64,000 nt of DNA from Prorocentrum cordatum. Its lineage: Eukaryota > Sar > Dinophyceae > Prorocentrales > Prorocentraceae. The translations under genes and the position numbers were made by a program. Where the stretch lies: the NCBI GenBank assembly GCA_963575745.1, contig CAUYUJ010002770.1, positions 1-64,000 of the forward strand. Reading direction: 5' to 3'. The notes under the pieces were generated by a model. The model was not told the DNA's origin and did not search any database. It saw only the letters and a program-made list of their open reading frames with translations. How positions within the stretch are numbered: the stretch's first letter is position 1; every line of letters begins with the position of its first letter. Shown here one piece after another: positions 29,863 through 38,777 of this stretch.

Positions 29863-30781
29863 TGTGGGGGCGACGGACGACGGGTGGAGGGGTCAGAGAA
29901 AAAACCTGCATGCATCAATGCAAGATGAGTCTGGGATGATAATGTCGGCATGATAGCGCAGGTGCCTCGTCCTCCTCCTCATCTTCCCCCTTCTCCTCCT
30001 CCTCCCTCCTCCTCCGCCTCCTCCTCCCCCCTCCCCCCCCCATCCTCATCCTCATCCCCATCCTCGTCCTCCCCATCACATCATTCCCTCTTCGTCCCTC
30101 CTCGTCGTTGTCCTCCTGTTGCTGCTGGTGCTGATGCTCTTGCTCATCCTACTACGCTACTAAGCCGTGCCCCCCCCCCCATCGCTCCCTCGCAACTGCT
30201 TCGCACTCTGAATGGCATTGGTGCTATGCGTTTCCGCTTTTTCGCGTCATAGGATCATCCGACGCCTCGCGATATCTGTAGGATGACGCAGCACCAAAAC
30301 CCCAAGAGGAACCACATATAGAGCCCCAAGGCCGCAACGAGGAGGAGGAGAAGGATGAGGAGGGGGATTTGAGGAGGATGAGGCGGAAGAGGAGGAGGAT
30401 ACGGAGGATCGCGACTTTGGGATGCTCCCGACTGGTGAGGTTAAATCCAGAACGCCAGTTCTGTGAGTGATGTCTTGGGCCGTCCCCTCGGCATCAGCGC
30501 GCGCACTTAACGAAAATGCTGATGAGACATATGATGATAACAACTGCAGGTGGTCTGCGCTCTTCGTTCGAGTCGGATGGGCTGGCGGGGATGCGCGACG
30601 CGGCAACACTTACATCGCCATGTACGCGTCGGTTCTATGTATGCCAAGATGCATGCAACCCGTTGCAGGTGGTAGACTCGCACTGCCATCCGAAACCAAT
30701 CTTCGATGCGTGGGGCATTGCAAGTTGGCATCAGTTGGTGTCGGGTTCTCGTTTCGAATATAGATCACCCAGGCCCGCGTC
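29863..30781. other. intergenic; CTC tract and Arg-codon-free low-complexity DNA
   Basis: 29965-30110 is CTC/CAT-rich. 30330-30410 is GGA-rich. 30500-30760 has mixed composition without a convincing gene. No motif was recognised. Confidence 0.4.
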
Positions 30782-30802
30782 GCATAGCCATTTGGGCTCG
30801 AT
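30782..30802 (+). other. degenerate spliced-leader-like sequence
   Basis: GCATAGCCATTTGGGCTCGA aligns to the DinoSL with 16 of 21 matches, including TAGCCATTT and GGCTC intact. It lies 93 bp upstream of ATG 30896 and shares the T-to-G change (ATTTGGGC) with the motif before the transposase. Confidence 0.4.
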
Positions 30803-30876
30803 CGCGATCGATCGCGATCTATCGCGAGGCGCGATCTTTCGCGAGGCGCGACCTATCGCGAGGCGCGAGGCGCGAA

Positions 30877-30914
30877 GGTTCGGAACTGTCGTCATATGAC
30901 GACGGTTCCGAACC
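30877..30914. promoter_or_regulatory. 38-bp palindrome centred on the start codon
   Basis: GGTTCGGAAC, one mismatched base, GTCGTCATATGACGAC, one mismatched base, GTTCCGAACC. It is self-complementary except for a single mismatched pair. The central CATATG contains ATG 30896. Just upstream (30800-30876) are GCGAGGCGCGA and ATCGCGATC repeats. A hairpin at the start of the mRNA or a dimeric protein-binding site is possible. Confidence 0.8.
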
Positions 30915-32302
30915 TCCGCGCGGAACTGCAGCACATGTCAGAGTGGGTATCGACACAAATCGCATGCGGCCTGTGCCCATCAGCCGTGGCCCAGCACCAG
31001 TACGACAGCCTCCTCATGAAGATCAACAACCTGTCACAGATCAGTACTGACGAGGCGACAGCCTTGGTGAAAACAATCAGGGAGCACTCGCTGAACACTT
31101 GGACTCAAGAGAACATCGCACGCTTGTGCCAGAGCGTCGGGACCAAGACAGGCATGTTGTCAATGCCAGGCGGATCCAAGCAATGGCAAGATATTAGCAT
31201 TGCATCGAGGGTCTTCACGGCGAGCGAGATCAAATCGCTGAAGAGCGGCGACCTGAGTGAGAAGGCGTGCATACGCCTGGTCGCCGCTCGGTGCAAGCTG
31301 ATCGGCGCCCACGCGCTCTCCGAGAGCTCCAAGGGCAAGATGGCCGCGCTCGTGGCGTGGGGCAGCGGCAAGGGGCATGGGGGCGATTGGCTCAGGCTCC
31401 TCGGAGAGGTGAAGGGTGCCATCTCCAAGGCCATCACGTGCAAGGGTTGGTCCACGCTTGGGTACGCCACGGTGTGGAACTTCGACCGCATCGAGGACAT
31501 GTCGGCTGAGCCGTGGTGGAAATCAGCTCACAAGGACGATGGGCCCGCCTTGGAGGAGATCCAGACGGACGCGCCAGACTACGTGAGGAAGTCGAGCAGG
31601 CGTTGCGCGGCGAAGACCTCGCCTGCAGCTGCAGCGCCCCCAATGACAGCCCCAGACCCTACGGCTGGCGGGCAGTTGCAAGTCATGCAGGCCCTGTTCG
31701 GTGCACCGCTGTGCGCGGCGCTCTTCGCCAACTCGGCGGCCGCGGCTCTCAGGCCGCCCGAGCCGCCTGCGCAGCCGCGCGTGGAGCTGGGGCCCCCGAA
31801 GCCAAAGCTCCCGCCGCGCGAGGGGCCGCAGCAGGAGCCGAAGCTTCCGCCGCGCGAGGAGCCGCGCGATGAGCCGCGCGATGATGAGCCCGAGCCAGAC
31901 CTGACCGACGAGGAGGAGAAGCTCAGGGCGCTCCCCGCCAAGAAGGCCAAGACCGCCAAGGCGAGGAAGCGCCCCTCCGCGGCTGGCGAAGGCGTCGGTG
32001 ACGCCGAGGGCGGGGCAGGCGTCGAAGACGCCGAGGGGGCTGTGCCAATGAAGAAGGCGCGGCCCCCTGCCATGCGGCGACCCGCGGCTGCCGTGCCAAA
32101 GCCCGCCGTGCTGCCCAAGCCGCCGACGTGCGAGTGCAACGCGCCGTACAGGTGCGGCTACGTGATCTACAAGCCTTCACAGAAGGTGTTCAGGGCCGTT
32201 GTGGGGAGGGCAGATCGCCGCGTCCGCTTCGACCGCAATGCGACGATGAATCGCATTGAGGCTTGGAGCGCGGCGCTGGCGTGGATCGACGCCAAGTGTT
32301 AG
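30896..32302 (+). CDS. basic-region transposon protein (possible accessory protein)
   Basis: Intact 468-codon frame. The N-terminal 220 residues form a globular, mostly helical region (LRAELQHMSEWVSTQIACGL; MPGGSKQWQDISIASRVFTA; GDWLRLLGEVKGAISKAITC). The centre is Pro/Glu rich (PPKPKLPPREGPQQEPK). Then follow a Lys/Arg region (KKAKTAKARKRPSAAGEG; MKKARPPAMRRPAAAVPK) typical of dinoflagellate nuclear proteins. The C-terminal small domain has Cys residues (CECNAPYRCGYVIY) and RVRFDRNATMNRIEAW. It lies directly upstream of the transposase in the same orientation, as accessory DNA-binding proteins do in CACTA elements. That role is inferred. No named domain was recognised. Confidence 0.65.
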   Translation: MTTVPNLRAELQHMSEWVSTQIACGLCPSAVAQHQYDSLLMKINNLSQISTDEATALVKTIREHSLNTWTQENIARLCQSVGTKTGMLSMPGGSKQWQDISIASRVFTASEIKSLKSGDLSEKACIRLVAARCKLIGAHALSESSKGKMAALVAWGSGKGHGGDWLRLLGEVKGAISKAITCKGWSTLGYATVWNFDRIEDMSAEPWWKSAHKDDGPALEEIQTDAPDYVRKSSRRCAAKTSPAAAAPPMTAPDPTAGGQLQVMQALFGAPLCAALFANSAAAALRPPEPPAQPRVELGPPKPKLPPREGPQQEPKLPPREEPRDEPRDDEPEPDLTDEEEKLRALPAKKAKTAKARKRPSAAGEGVGDAEGGAGVEDAEGAVPMKKARPPAMRRPAAAVPKPAVLPKPPTCECNAPYRCGYVIYKPSQKVFRAVVGRADRRVRFDRNATMNRIEAWSAALAWIDAKC

Positions 32303-32719
32303 GTGCTCGACGCGGGGAGGGGGAGGACCAGGGGGTTGTTGAGGACCAGCAGGGCTGGGAGCTCGCATCGCAGCTGCAGCGCGGCGGTGGGCGGCGCCAC
32401 ATCGACGAACTCTCTCTTGCTTGTATGACGTTGCACCATGATGTCTAAAACACAAGTCTGTTGCGATCTTTTCATCGCAAGTCGCATGCATCAATATGCA
32501 ACACTCCTTTCTCTTGCGAGCTACCGTCGCACTTCGTATGCATCAATATGCACCTACATGTCCTTCTGATGCGACGTCGTATCATGCCATATGCATCGAT
32601 ATGCAACGTGCACTTCTGTTGTGATCTACCGCCTCGCTGCATCCAGATGCATCATGCAGCGTGCCCCTACCATAACGCGACGCATGCATCCTATGATGCG
32701 CATTGGCATCGTTATCGAG
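32303..32719. other. intergenic with ATGCATCAATATGCA repeats
   Basis: Between 32480 and 32660 the phrase GCATGCATCAATATGCA recurs in variant form at about 32485, 32537, 32590 and 32640, spaced roughly 50 bp, each with a TTGCGA/TTGTGA-type neighbour. It is a short degenerate tandem repeat upstream of the transposase gene and could serve as its promoter. Confidence 0.45.
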
Positions 32720-32741
32720 TCTGTTGCCATTTGGGCTGAAA
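32720..32741 (+). other. degenerate spliced-leader-like sequence before the transposase
   Basis: TCTGTTGCCATTTGGGCTGA plus AA matches the DinoSL at 17 of 22 positions. It ends 2 bp before the ATG context ACCATGG at 32744. Confidence 0.45.
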
Positions 32742-32743
32742 CC

Positions 32744-34802
32744 ATGGCCGCGTCCGCCGCCAGGAAACGCAAGGCGGATGAGGCGCTGGTGGAGCTCCAC
32801 AGGGGCTCATACCTGTCACAGCGTGCTCTGTCGGGTGTCCTAAAATATGTGCGAGACCATGGGTTGCCCGACAATATTTCACGGAGCTCACAATACAGGG
32901 CAAACGAAAACATCATTGCCAAAGAGTCGAACGCATATGGGAACGTCTTGCGTTGCATAGACACGCCTTTAGTCAGTGGTAGAACTTTCGAGAACTGGGT
33001 GTGCTGTCCTGGGCCATTTTTGTATTCCTGCTGCAAGGCTAGCGCTCCAGTCAGGGAGATGTTTCGCCGCTCACTTCAGGAGCACCCATGCAGCTTGGCG
33101 TCGCCGTGGCACATCATTTTATATTTCGATGGTATTTCACCGCGAGACCCCCTGGCGAAGGGGAAAGATTATCGGGGGGTTGATGCTGTTTACTGGTCGT
33201 TCGCTGAGTTCGACGAGTCCTTGGGTAACGAAGATGCGTGGTTCACGCTTAGCACTGCGCGGTGCGCAAAAATAAAAAGCATCCCAGGTGGCATCGGGCA
33301 GTGCACCAAGATGACCCTCAAAGAAGTTTTTTTTTAATTCTGCTGGTGGTTTCAATTTTGAGACGAGCGGTGTTACATTAGACGTGTCAGAGAACGGCGA
33401 CGCAACGTCGCACGCGACGATCGTCGCGAAGCTGTCGTGCGTCATAGGGGACGAAGAGGCATTGCGGGAACTACACATGAACAAAGGGCACGCTGGTTCC
33501 AAACCCTGTGCGTTATGTCGCAACGTCTTGAATAGAAAGTTTGATTATTTGACATATGATGTATCTGGTTTCTTTGTGACAGACGCGTGCTTGGATGCGT
33601 CAAAGATACGCAGAAACGATGACGCGACAATCATCGCGATCCTGGAACGACTTCGACCCGATTTGGATAAATATCAGCGGGGGGAGTTTTCAGAGGGGCA
33701 GTACACGACCATCACACAGCACAAAGGATGGAACTTCCACCCCGAACACATAGCGCTGGACCCAGGTTTGCGATATCTCCCTGCGTCATTCATTTGCTTT
33801 GACTGGATGCATATTTATTTTGTGTCTGGTATATTCGACAGAGAAGTAAAAGCACTTTTAGGGCATGCGCAGTTCAAGTGCTTGTGTGATGCAAGGGAGT
33901 TGCATGAGTATTTCATGAAGTGGACGTGGCCGAGTAAACACCACTCAGCCGCAACTGTATGGGAGACTGGTGAGCTCCAAGCAAGTGTCTCAGAAGAGAT
34001 CTCTGCGTTGCCTGTTTTGTGCAGGTATATTCGGCAAGTAATTGCCATGCATCCTTCATCGGATCAAGTGGCCCCCCAGATCGCAAGTATGCTGGCATTG
34101 CAAGATGCCGTTGACATAATCATCACGGCGGCGCGGCGGCTTCCAGTCACGACCGCGCAGATAGAGTCAGCGATAGTGAAACATCTTCGGTGCCATCAGG
34201 ACGCATATGGTGAAAGCTATTGGGTGTATAAGCACCATATGGCAACACATTTGCCAGAAATGTTTGAAAAACATGGGTCGCTCAGTTGCTTTGTCCAGGA
34301 ACGCAAGCACAAAAACGTAAAACGTTTCGCCAAAGACCACATGTGCAAGAAGGGGCCAGAGAAGGCTCTCATGGTCCAACTCACTGCGCAGCACGCGCAC
34401 GATTTAAAGACCATGCGTGTTTCACCTGGCTTAGTCGACCCAACGAAAGCAACACAGAAGCTGCTGAATGCGTTGAAACGCATGTGCCCTGGGACGCAGA
34501 CAGCCGTCTCCAGCATCGAAGCCATGACAGATTTCGGCCGCATCAAGCGCGGTGATATCGTACTTCTGGGGTCGGGCGGGATGCATGCAGCAATGCAAGT
34601 GTGGTTTCACGTGAAATGCGACGATGGCGAGTCGCAGGTGCTTGTCCAGCAGCTTGCAACTAAGCATGTGAACGCCGCTGAAGGTTTTTCCAGACACATC
34701 TTTTTAGATGATACAGACCCTGTTCTGATGCCTCTGACCTCGCTGAAAGCTCCTGTGATTTACAGGAAAATAGAGAACGACATCGCGATGTTGCTAACAT
34801 GA
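32744..34802 (+). CDS. Tnp2/CACTA-like DDE transposase (one frameshift)
   Basis: ATG 32744 gives MAASAARKRKADEALVELHR with a basic N-terminus. Candidate catalytic residues are the Asp in WHIILYFDGISP, the Asp in FICFDWMHIYFVSG and the Glu in CFVQERKHKNVKRFA preceded by ATHLPEMFEKHGSL. This order and the D-x-MH and H ... E-R-x2-K contexts resemble Tnp2-type transposases. A Cys pair (KPCALCRNVLNRK) lies between. The frame breaks at a T(9) run, 33327-33335; with one T fewer it reads through (EVFFNSAGGFNF) into the 33384-34802 frame. The total is about 685 codons. The family is abundant in dinoflagellates from memory. The product would bind the terminal repeats and move the element. Confidence 0.7.
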
Positions 34803-34910
34803 TGCGCTGCGGACCGTCGCGTTTGCCCCAGGACGATAAAACAAAAATCTGAAGGCCCCTGAGCAGATCCAAATCGACGAAGCGCCCAATCATGAATTAG
34901 AAGTTCCGCT
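34803..34910. other. transposase 3' region
   Basis: Short non-coding stretch between the transposase stop and the right terminal repeat, with an isolated CTGAAGGCCC at about 34850 that is a near copy of the terminal repeat. Confidence 0.5.
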
Positions 34911-34940
34911 AACTGTTACTAACTACGCAGGGCCTTCAGG
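34911..34940 (-). repeat. right terminal inverted repeat
   Basis: AGGGCCTTCAGG (34929-34940) is the exact inverse of 18716-18727. AACTGTTACTAAC (34911-34923) mirrors the inner motif of the left end at 12 of 13 positions. TG follows at 34941-34942, matching TG at 18714-18715. Confidence 0.85.
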
Positions 34941-36007
34941 TGGTGGTGGCAGGGCGATCGTGGTCGGTCGACAGGGTGGTCCACGGCGAGGACCTCGAGG
35001 CGAGGCGCGAGGGGGAGTGCGTCGGCCAGTTCGCCCAGGCTGACGAATGCGTGCTGCACATCAAGGGCTCGAAGACGGACCAGTACAATGTGGGGGCGGT
35101 GCGCAACCAGTACGCCACCCACTCAGCGCTGTGCCCCGTCGAGGCCCTGGCGGCGATGCAGGCCCAGCACCCGCGGCGTTTCGACCCCCGCGCGGAGGCG
35201 CGGCTGCCCCTGTTTCGGTGGGCCTCAGGCGCGCCTGTGAAGCGCGAGGAGGTGCAGCGCTTCCTCGCGCTGGCGGGCCTGGAGGCAGGCCTCAAGCGGG
35301 AGGAGATTGGCTCCCGCTCCCGGAGGATCGGCGGGGCCACGGCGATGTACCACGTCACGGACGACCTCGCCAAGGTCCAGAGGTACGGGAGGTGGGCGTC
35401 GGATTCCTTCCACGCCTACCTCTGGGAGTCGCACGAGCCGCAGCGCGACGTAGCCCGGCGCGTGGCCAACGACCATTCGGAGCTGACGACGCCAGCAGCG
35501 AAGCCCCAGGAGGGAGCCGCCGGCGCTGGCGCCAGGCGTGCTCCCCCCAGGGGCTTGTCAGCCCTCGGGGCCGCAGCAGCGGCCGCGGCCGCACTGGGTC
35601 AGGCTACAGCGGCCAGCCAGGAGCTGGCGGTGGTGGGGGAGGGCAATAAGCACGTCAGCGTGCGTCTGGCAGCGGACGGGGAGGACATCACCATTGCGAT
35701 CCCCCTGGAGATCATGGTGAAGGTCGTCATCTCACTGGTGGTGGTGCTGGCTACGGCGTTAGCGATGGCCCGGCATTGCTGGTGCAGCCTGAGGCGGGAC
35801 AGCCGGCCCCGGGGCTCGAGTGGGACGCCGAAGGAGGCGACGGAGGATGACAAGAGGACGGCCAAGAAGCCCAATAAGATCTACTGCGACGCGGGGATCC
35901 AGGGGCCGGTGCACTACAGCGGCACCCGCTACGTCCACAAGAACCAGGGCTTCCAGCGCGGGGGCGAATTCACGCGCGAGGTGGCCGCTAAGCCGCACCG
36001 CGGCTGA
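34941..36007 (+). pseudogene. tyrosine recombinase, catalytic C-terminal part
   Basis: Continues the recombinase cut at 18715. It contains SVDRVVHGEDLEARREGE, the conserved Lys in HIKGSKTDQYNVG, the box II region IGSRSRRIGGATAMYHV, and VQRYGRWASDSFHAYLW with the nucleophilic Tyr. Related dinoflagellate recombinases usually have SHSLRIGG, so the His of H-x2-R appears replaced by Arg, with Arg retained. After about residue 165 the frame continues through Ala/Gln-rich sequence to a membrane helix (IMVKVVISLVVVLATALAMA) and a basic tail (KKPNKIYCDAGIQGPVHY). The extension is unusual for an enzyme. Split by the transposon, so not functional. Confidence 0.85.
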
Positions 36008-36650
36008 GCGTGGCGCCGCTGGCCGAAGGCCTGGCGAGCGAGTGAGATGGGGAGGTGCCGTGAGACGGCTGAGTGTGGCGCCGCCGGCCAACGGCCTGGC
36101 GAGCGATGAAGGGATGGAGGGAGTGCTCCGCCGCCGGCCACGGCCTGGCGCGCGGAGCCAAGCCGGCGCATGGCGCCAGGCGTAGCGTTCGAGCGCCCGC
36201 GGGCAGCTGGGCGCCTGCGGGCTGCGGGGCGATGGCGGCGGCGGCTGGGCGCCCGCGGGGCCGCCGGGCCGCCTGGGCCCACTGGGCAGCCGTGCGCCCG
36301 CGGGCAGCGGCGCGCGGGCGGTCCGCGGTGCCTGGGGGCAACGGCGGCTGGGCGCCCGGGCGGCTGGGACCACGCTGGCGCCCCCCCCGCGTGGCCGGGC
36401 CCGTGGGTTTCCCCACGGCAAGCCTAGCGCTGAATTCGCAACCGCAGTGCCGTCATGAGGGGGCGGCGGTGTGGGCTTGGGCGCAGCCGGCGGCGGGCGC
36501 TGCCACGCCGCCTGGCCGCGCCCCGCGCCGGCGCTGCGTAGACACCGGCGCGCGAAGAACCCGGGTGTGCCGGCGGCCGCAGGCCGCCCGCGCCCCGGAC
36601 CACAGTGGAGGGTGCGCCGGCAGCGACCGCTGCCAGGCGCGCCCGAGAGG
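36008..36650. other. 3' untranslated GC-rich region of YR element
   Basis: CGGCTGAG, GTGGCGCCG and GGCCTGGCGAGCGA occur together at 36001-36041 and again at 36066-36106, a 65-bp spaced duplication with a third partial copy near 36125. The remainder is extremely GC-rich (GCGCCCGCGGGCAGC repeats, 36190-36330). No gene is supported. Confidence 0.5.
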
Positions 36651-36817
36651 GGGCGGCAGAGCCCGCTGACGCGTGGCGGAAGGCGTGGAGCGGAGCGTGC
36701 GCACATGCAGCGCCATGACAACATCGTCATCTGAGTCATCATTTTTTCCTTCTCGACCTCCCTCAGCATGGGGTCGAGGTGCCTTTTCGGTAGTGCGTTA
36801 CTGCTGTCAGGGATAGC
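36651..36817 (+). repeat. split direct repeat B1
   Basis: Runs from GGGCGGCAGAGCCCGCTGAC to GCTGTCAGGGATAGC and matches B2 (37032-37198) with roughly 15 differences. It is directly followed by A2. Confidence 0.85.
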
Positions 36818-36955
36818 TTAGTTGTTTGGTTTAAGGGCTAGGCTCTCCCTGGCCCCTGGAATGCGGGGGCCCGTCCTCTCCTGTCCTTGCCCCTGCCTCT
36901 GCTTGCTCTCCCCTTCTGCCCCCTCCGGGGCTCTAGCTTTTCTGGGCCAAGCTGG
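36818..36955 (+). repeat. split direct repeat A2
   Basis: Near-identical copy of A1 at the 5' end (see 5216-5352). Begins TTAGTTGTTTGG immediately after B1 and ends CCAAGCTGG. The 76-bp stretch between A2 and B2 (36956-37031) has no second copy that I could see. Confidence 0.85.
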
Positions 36956-37031
36956 CCCGCCCAGGAGGCCCTGCAGGCCTCTCCCGCCCGTTGGCCTTCG
37001 AAAGGCTCTGTGCCCGCGGTCGAGGGGCCGC

Positions 37032-37198
37032 GGGCGGCAGAGCCCGCTGACGCGTGGCGGAAGGCGTGGATCGGATCGTGCGCACGCGCAGCGCCATAAC
37101 AACATCGGCATCTGAGTCATCATCTTTTCCTCCTCGACCTCTCTCAGCTTGGGTCGAGGTGCCTTTTTCGGTAGTGCGTTGCTGCTGTCAGGGATAGC
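37032..37198 (+). repeat. split direct repeat B2, 3' end of YR element
   Basis: Second copy of B1, ending GGGATAGC at 37198. The next bases GGAT (37199-37202) match GGAT at 5212-5215. Confidence 0.85.
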
Positions 37199-37694
37199 GG
37201 ATCAGTTCGCCATCGATCTTTTGCAGCCATGTGTTGTCATTCCAAGCGCTGGGTATATACTGCTCCAACCAGCCAATATGAGTCAAGAGTCAGCGATGAT
37301 TCGGAGGAAACTTGCGAGGCGGATCGTCATCTTCTCGTTCGGGCCAGAGAATCCGTGCTTCGGCTGCATTTATGCCGCAATGGCGATCAAGCTGTCCGCC
37401 TTGTGTGTCGTGTGATGGGGCAAAAACCCTGCAGCGGATCGGCCTGCGTGCGCTCGATCTCGTGTTGCCTCCATCTTTCGAATGACGTCGTGGCAAGTGA
37501 ACGCTTCGCGATGATGGCCTCGCCGCCTGCCGTACCTCCCGCCGATCGGCCGTCGGGATAGAGGGGTGAGCCACCGATTTCCAACCATCTTTAGCCAGCG
37601 TCGCGTGGAAGTCCATGAGCTTGGCTCCTCGCAGGTGCGTCTCTGAGAAGCCCAGCGCATCGTAGCTCTCCGCATGGGCCTTCATGAAGCTCAC
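37199..37694 (-). pseudogene. LINE endonuclease N-terminal part
   Basis: Starts FMKAHAESYDALGFSETHLR, containing the catalytic E-T-H of the AP-endonuclease fold, then GAKLMDFHATLAKDGWKSVA. After a frameshift comes GGEAIIAKRSLATTSFERW, then GFCPITRH. After another comes a stretch with IRLASFLRIIAD before WLQKIDGELI. An in-frame TGA and several frameshifts show decay. The domain would nick the target DNA. Confidence 0.7.
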
Positions 37695-37756
37695 CGTCTG
37701 GGCCCTCGCTCCGATGCGCCTTTCTCATCGGGGGTCTAGTCGCTGACCACGGCCTC

Positions 37757-38777
37757 CTACCACTGGTTAAATTTGGGGGGCAGCAGCAGCAACAGCAGCA
37801 GCGCCGCTCGCAGAACTGGCGGCGCCTTGCTGCCCATAGCGCGGAAACCGCCCAGCTGCTCCTTCGCCGAGGCCGCGGCTGTCTCGACGGATGAGGCCAT
37901 CTTGGAACGAACCTCCTCTTTGGTGGCGGTTCGCGCGTCGGGCTGCGCGGCGGTGGCTGTTGGGGTCGCAGGGGCAGCTGCCTCCCCCGCCTGCGCAGCA
38001 CCAAGGCCAGGGGCGGGGCCGCCGTCCTGGCCGCGCGGCTTCTTCGCAGGGGCCGCGCGGATCTCCTTGGCGCTCTGGAGGGCTTCCTGCATAGTGGCCT
38101 GAAATTCCCCCACCTGCTTGCAGTGCTGCTCCGCCTGCTGCTGGATCTGCTGCAGCTTCTGCTTCTGGGAACCGTCGAACTCGTCGCTGGTGCTGACATC
38201 GAACATGTCCATCGCGAAACCGATCTTCTTGCCGTCGGCCGTGTAGCCGTCGGTGGCCGCCGTGGCGCCAGTGTGAGCCGCTGGGGCCGCAATTGCTGCC
38301 TGACGTGCTTTCTTAGCGACGATGGCCCCTGTGGCCGTCTGCTCGTGACGCAAGTGAGCCGCGGCCGGGGTGGCCTCCACCTTGAGCAGGTCGTCCGTGG
38401 CCTTCTCGAAGACCTTCTCCTTTCGCTCGAGCTCTTGCTGCAACCGTAGACCTCCGTGTTCGGGGGCCTCGGCTTGGCCAGGCTCGCTTGGTAGGTCGCC
38501 TCCATGGTCTTGAAACTGTCGTCATTTGCAGCGAGAGCAGGGATGTTCGACAGCTGGACGAGCATCGCGGCGACGTTCGGCCTTGTTGACCACGGAGGCT
38601 TGCCGCCCTTGTCATACTTGGAATTGCCAGCGTTCCCGCTGGTCTTGCCTTTGCCTGCGTAGGACTGGAATATCTCAATGTGGCCGCCGAACTTGCCACA
38701 CGTGCCTCCATTGCGGAAGAGGCGAAGTTGTACGTCCAGTTACCGCAAGCGCACCAAAAGTTCGAGCGAGGCGCCAT
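37757..38777 (-). pseudogene. LINE N-terminal (ORF1-like) region
   Basis: From 38777 on the minus strand: APRSNFWCACGNWTYNFASS, a decayed Cys zinc-ribbon start. It then shifts to MLVQLSNIPALAANDDSFKT and ATYQASLAKPRPPNTEVYG, then to a coiled coil (QQELERKEKVFEKATDDLLK; QKLQQIQQQAEQHCKQVGEF). The Ala/Pro-rich end has CAG/CTG trinucleotide repeats near 37780-37800. This matches the zinc finger plus coil arrangement preceding the endonuclease in dinoflagellate LINEs. Confidence 0.6.

Larger units (their letters stand above)
18716..34940 (+). mobile_element. 16.2-kb DNA transposon, CACTA/Mirage (CMC)-like
   Basis: Both ends begin with the same 12-bp inverted repeat CCTGAAGGCCCT (18716-18727; reverse complement at 34929-34940), with a second shared inner motif GTTAGYAACAGTT. 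TG flanks both ends. Removing the element and one TG rejoins the recombinase as ASEYL-VVAGRSW in frame. Within are a Tnp2/CACTA-like DDE transposase near the right end, an upstream basic protein, a large unknown protein with a basic tail, KGYD-repeat proteins, small coiled-coil proteins and a palindrome array. Base composition is visibly more AT-rich than in the host element. A 2-bp duplication fits the CMC group, but the assignment is inferred. Confidence 0.85.
5216..37198 (+). mobile_element. tyrosine-recombinase retroelement (DIRS/Ngaro order)
   Basis: A 32-kb plus-strand element; without its 16.2-kb insertion it is about 15.8 kb. Terminal structure is A1 (5216-5352) ... B1 (36651-36817) A2 (36818-36955) spacer B2 (37032-37198), the split direct repeats known from Ngaro/PAT-type YR retrotransposons. 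Joining the two ends recreates the internal B1-A2 junction (GGGATAGC/TTAGTTG). Coding order: membrane ORFs, gag-like, methyltransferase-like, RT, RNase H, C5-methyltransferase-like, tyrosine recombinase. The order from gag onward matches a polyprotein family abundant in Symbiodinium-type genomes. GGAT flanks both ends. More than ten frameshifts mark it as decayed. Confidence 0.85.

Noticed and set aside
33384-34802. Separate gene starting at 33384
   Set aside because: The frame continues upstream without interruption to the T(9) run and into the conserved N-terminal half, so it is the second half of the transposase.
18722-34936. GGCC or GGCCTT as the target duplication of the 16-kb transposon
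   Set aside because: First suggested by similar flanks, but the perfect 12-bp inverted repeat includes these bases, and only the TG boundary restores the conserved SEYL-VVAG sequence in frame without extra residues.
36818-37198. Ordinary LTR retrotransposon with a 381-bp LTR
   Set aside because: A1 at the 5' end is followed by unrelated sequence, not by B; the enzyme is a tyrosine recombinase and not a DDE integrase. Split direct repeats explain all four pieces.
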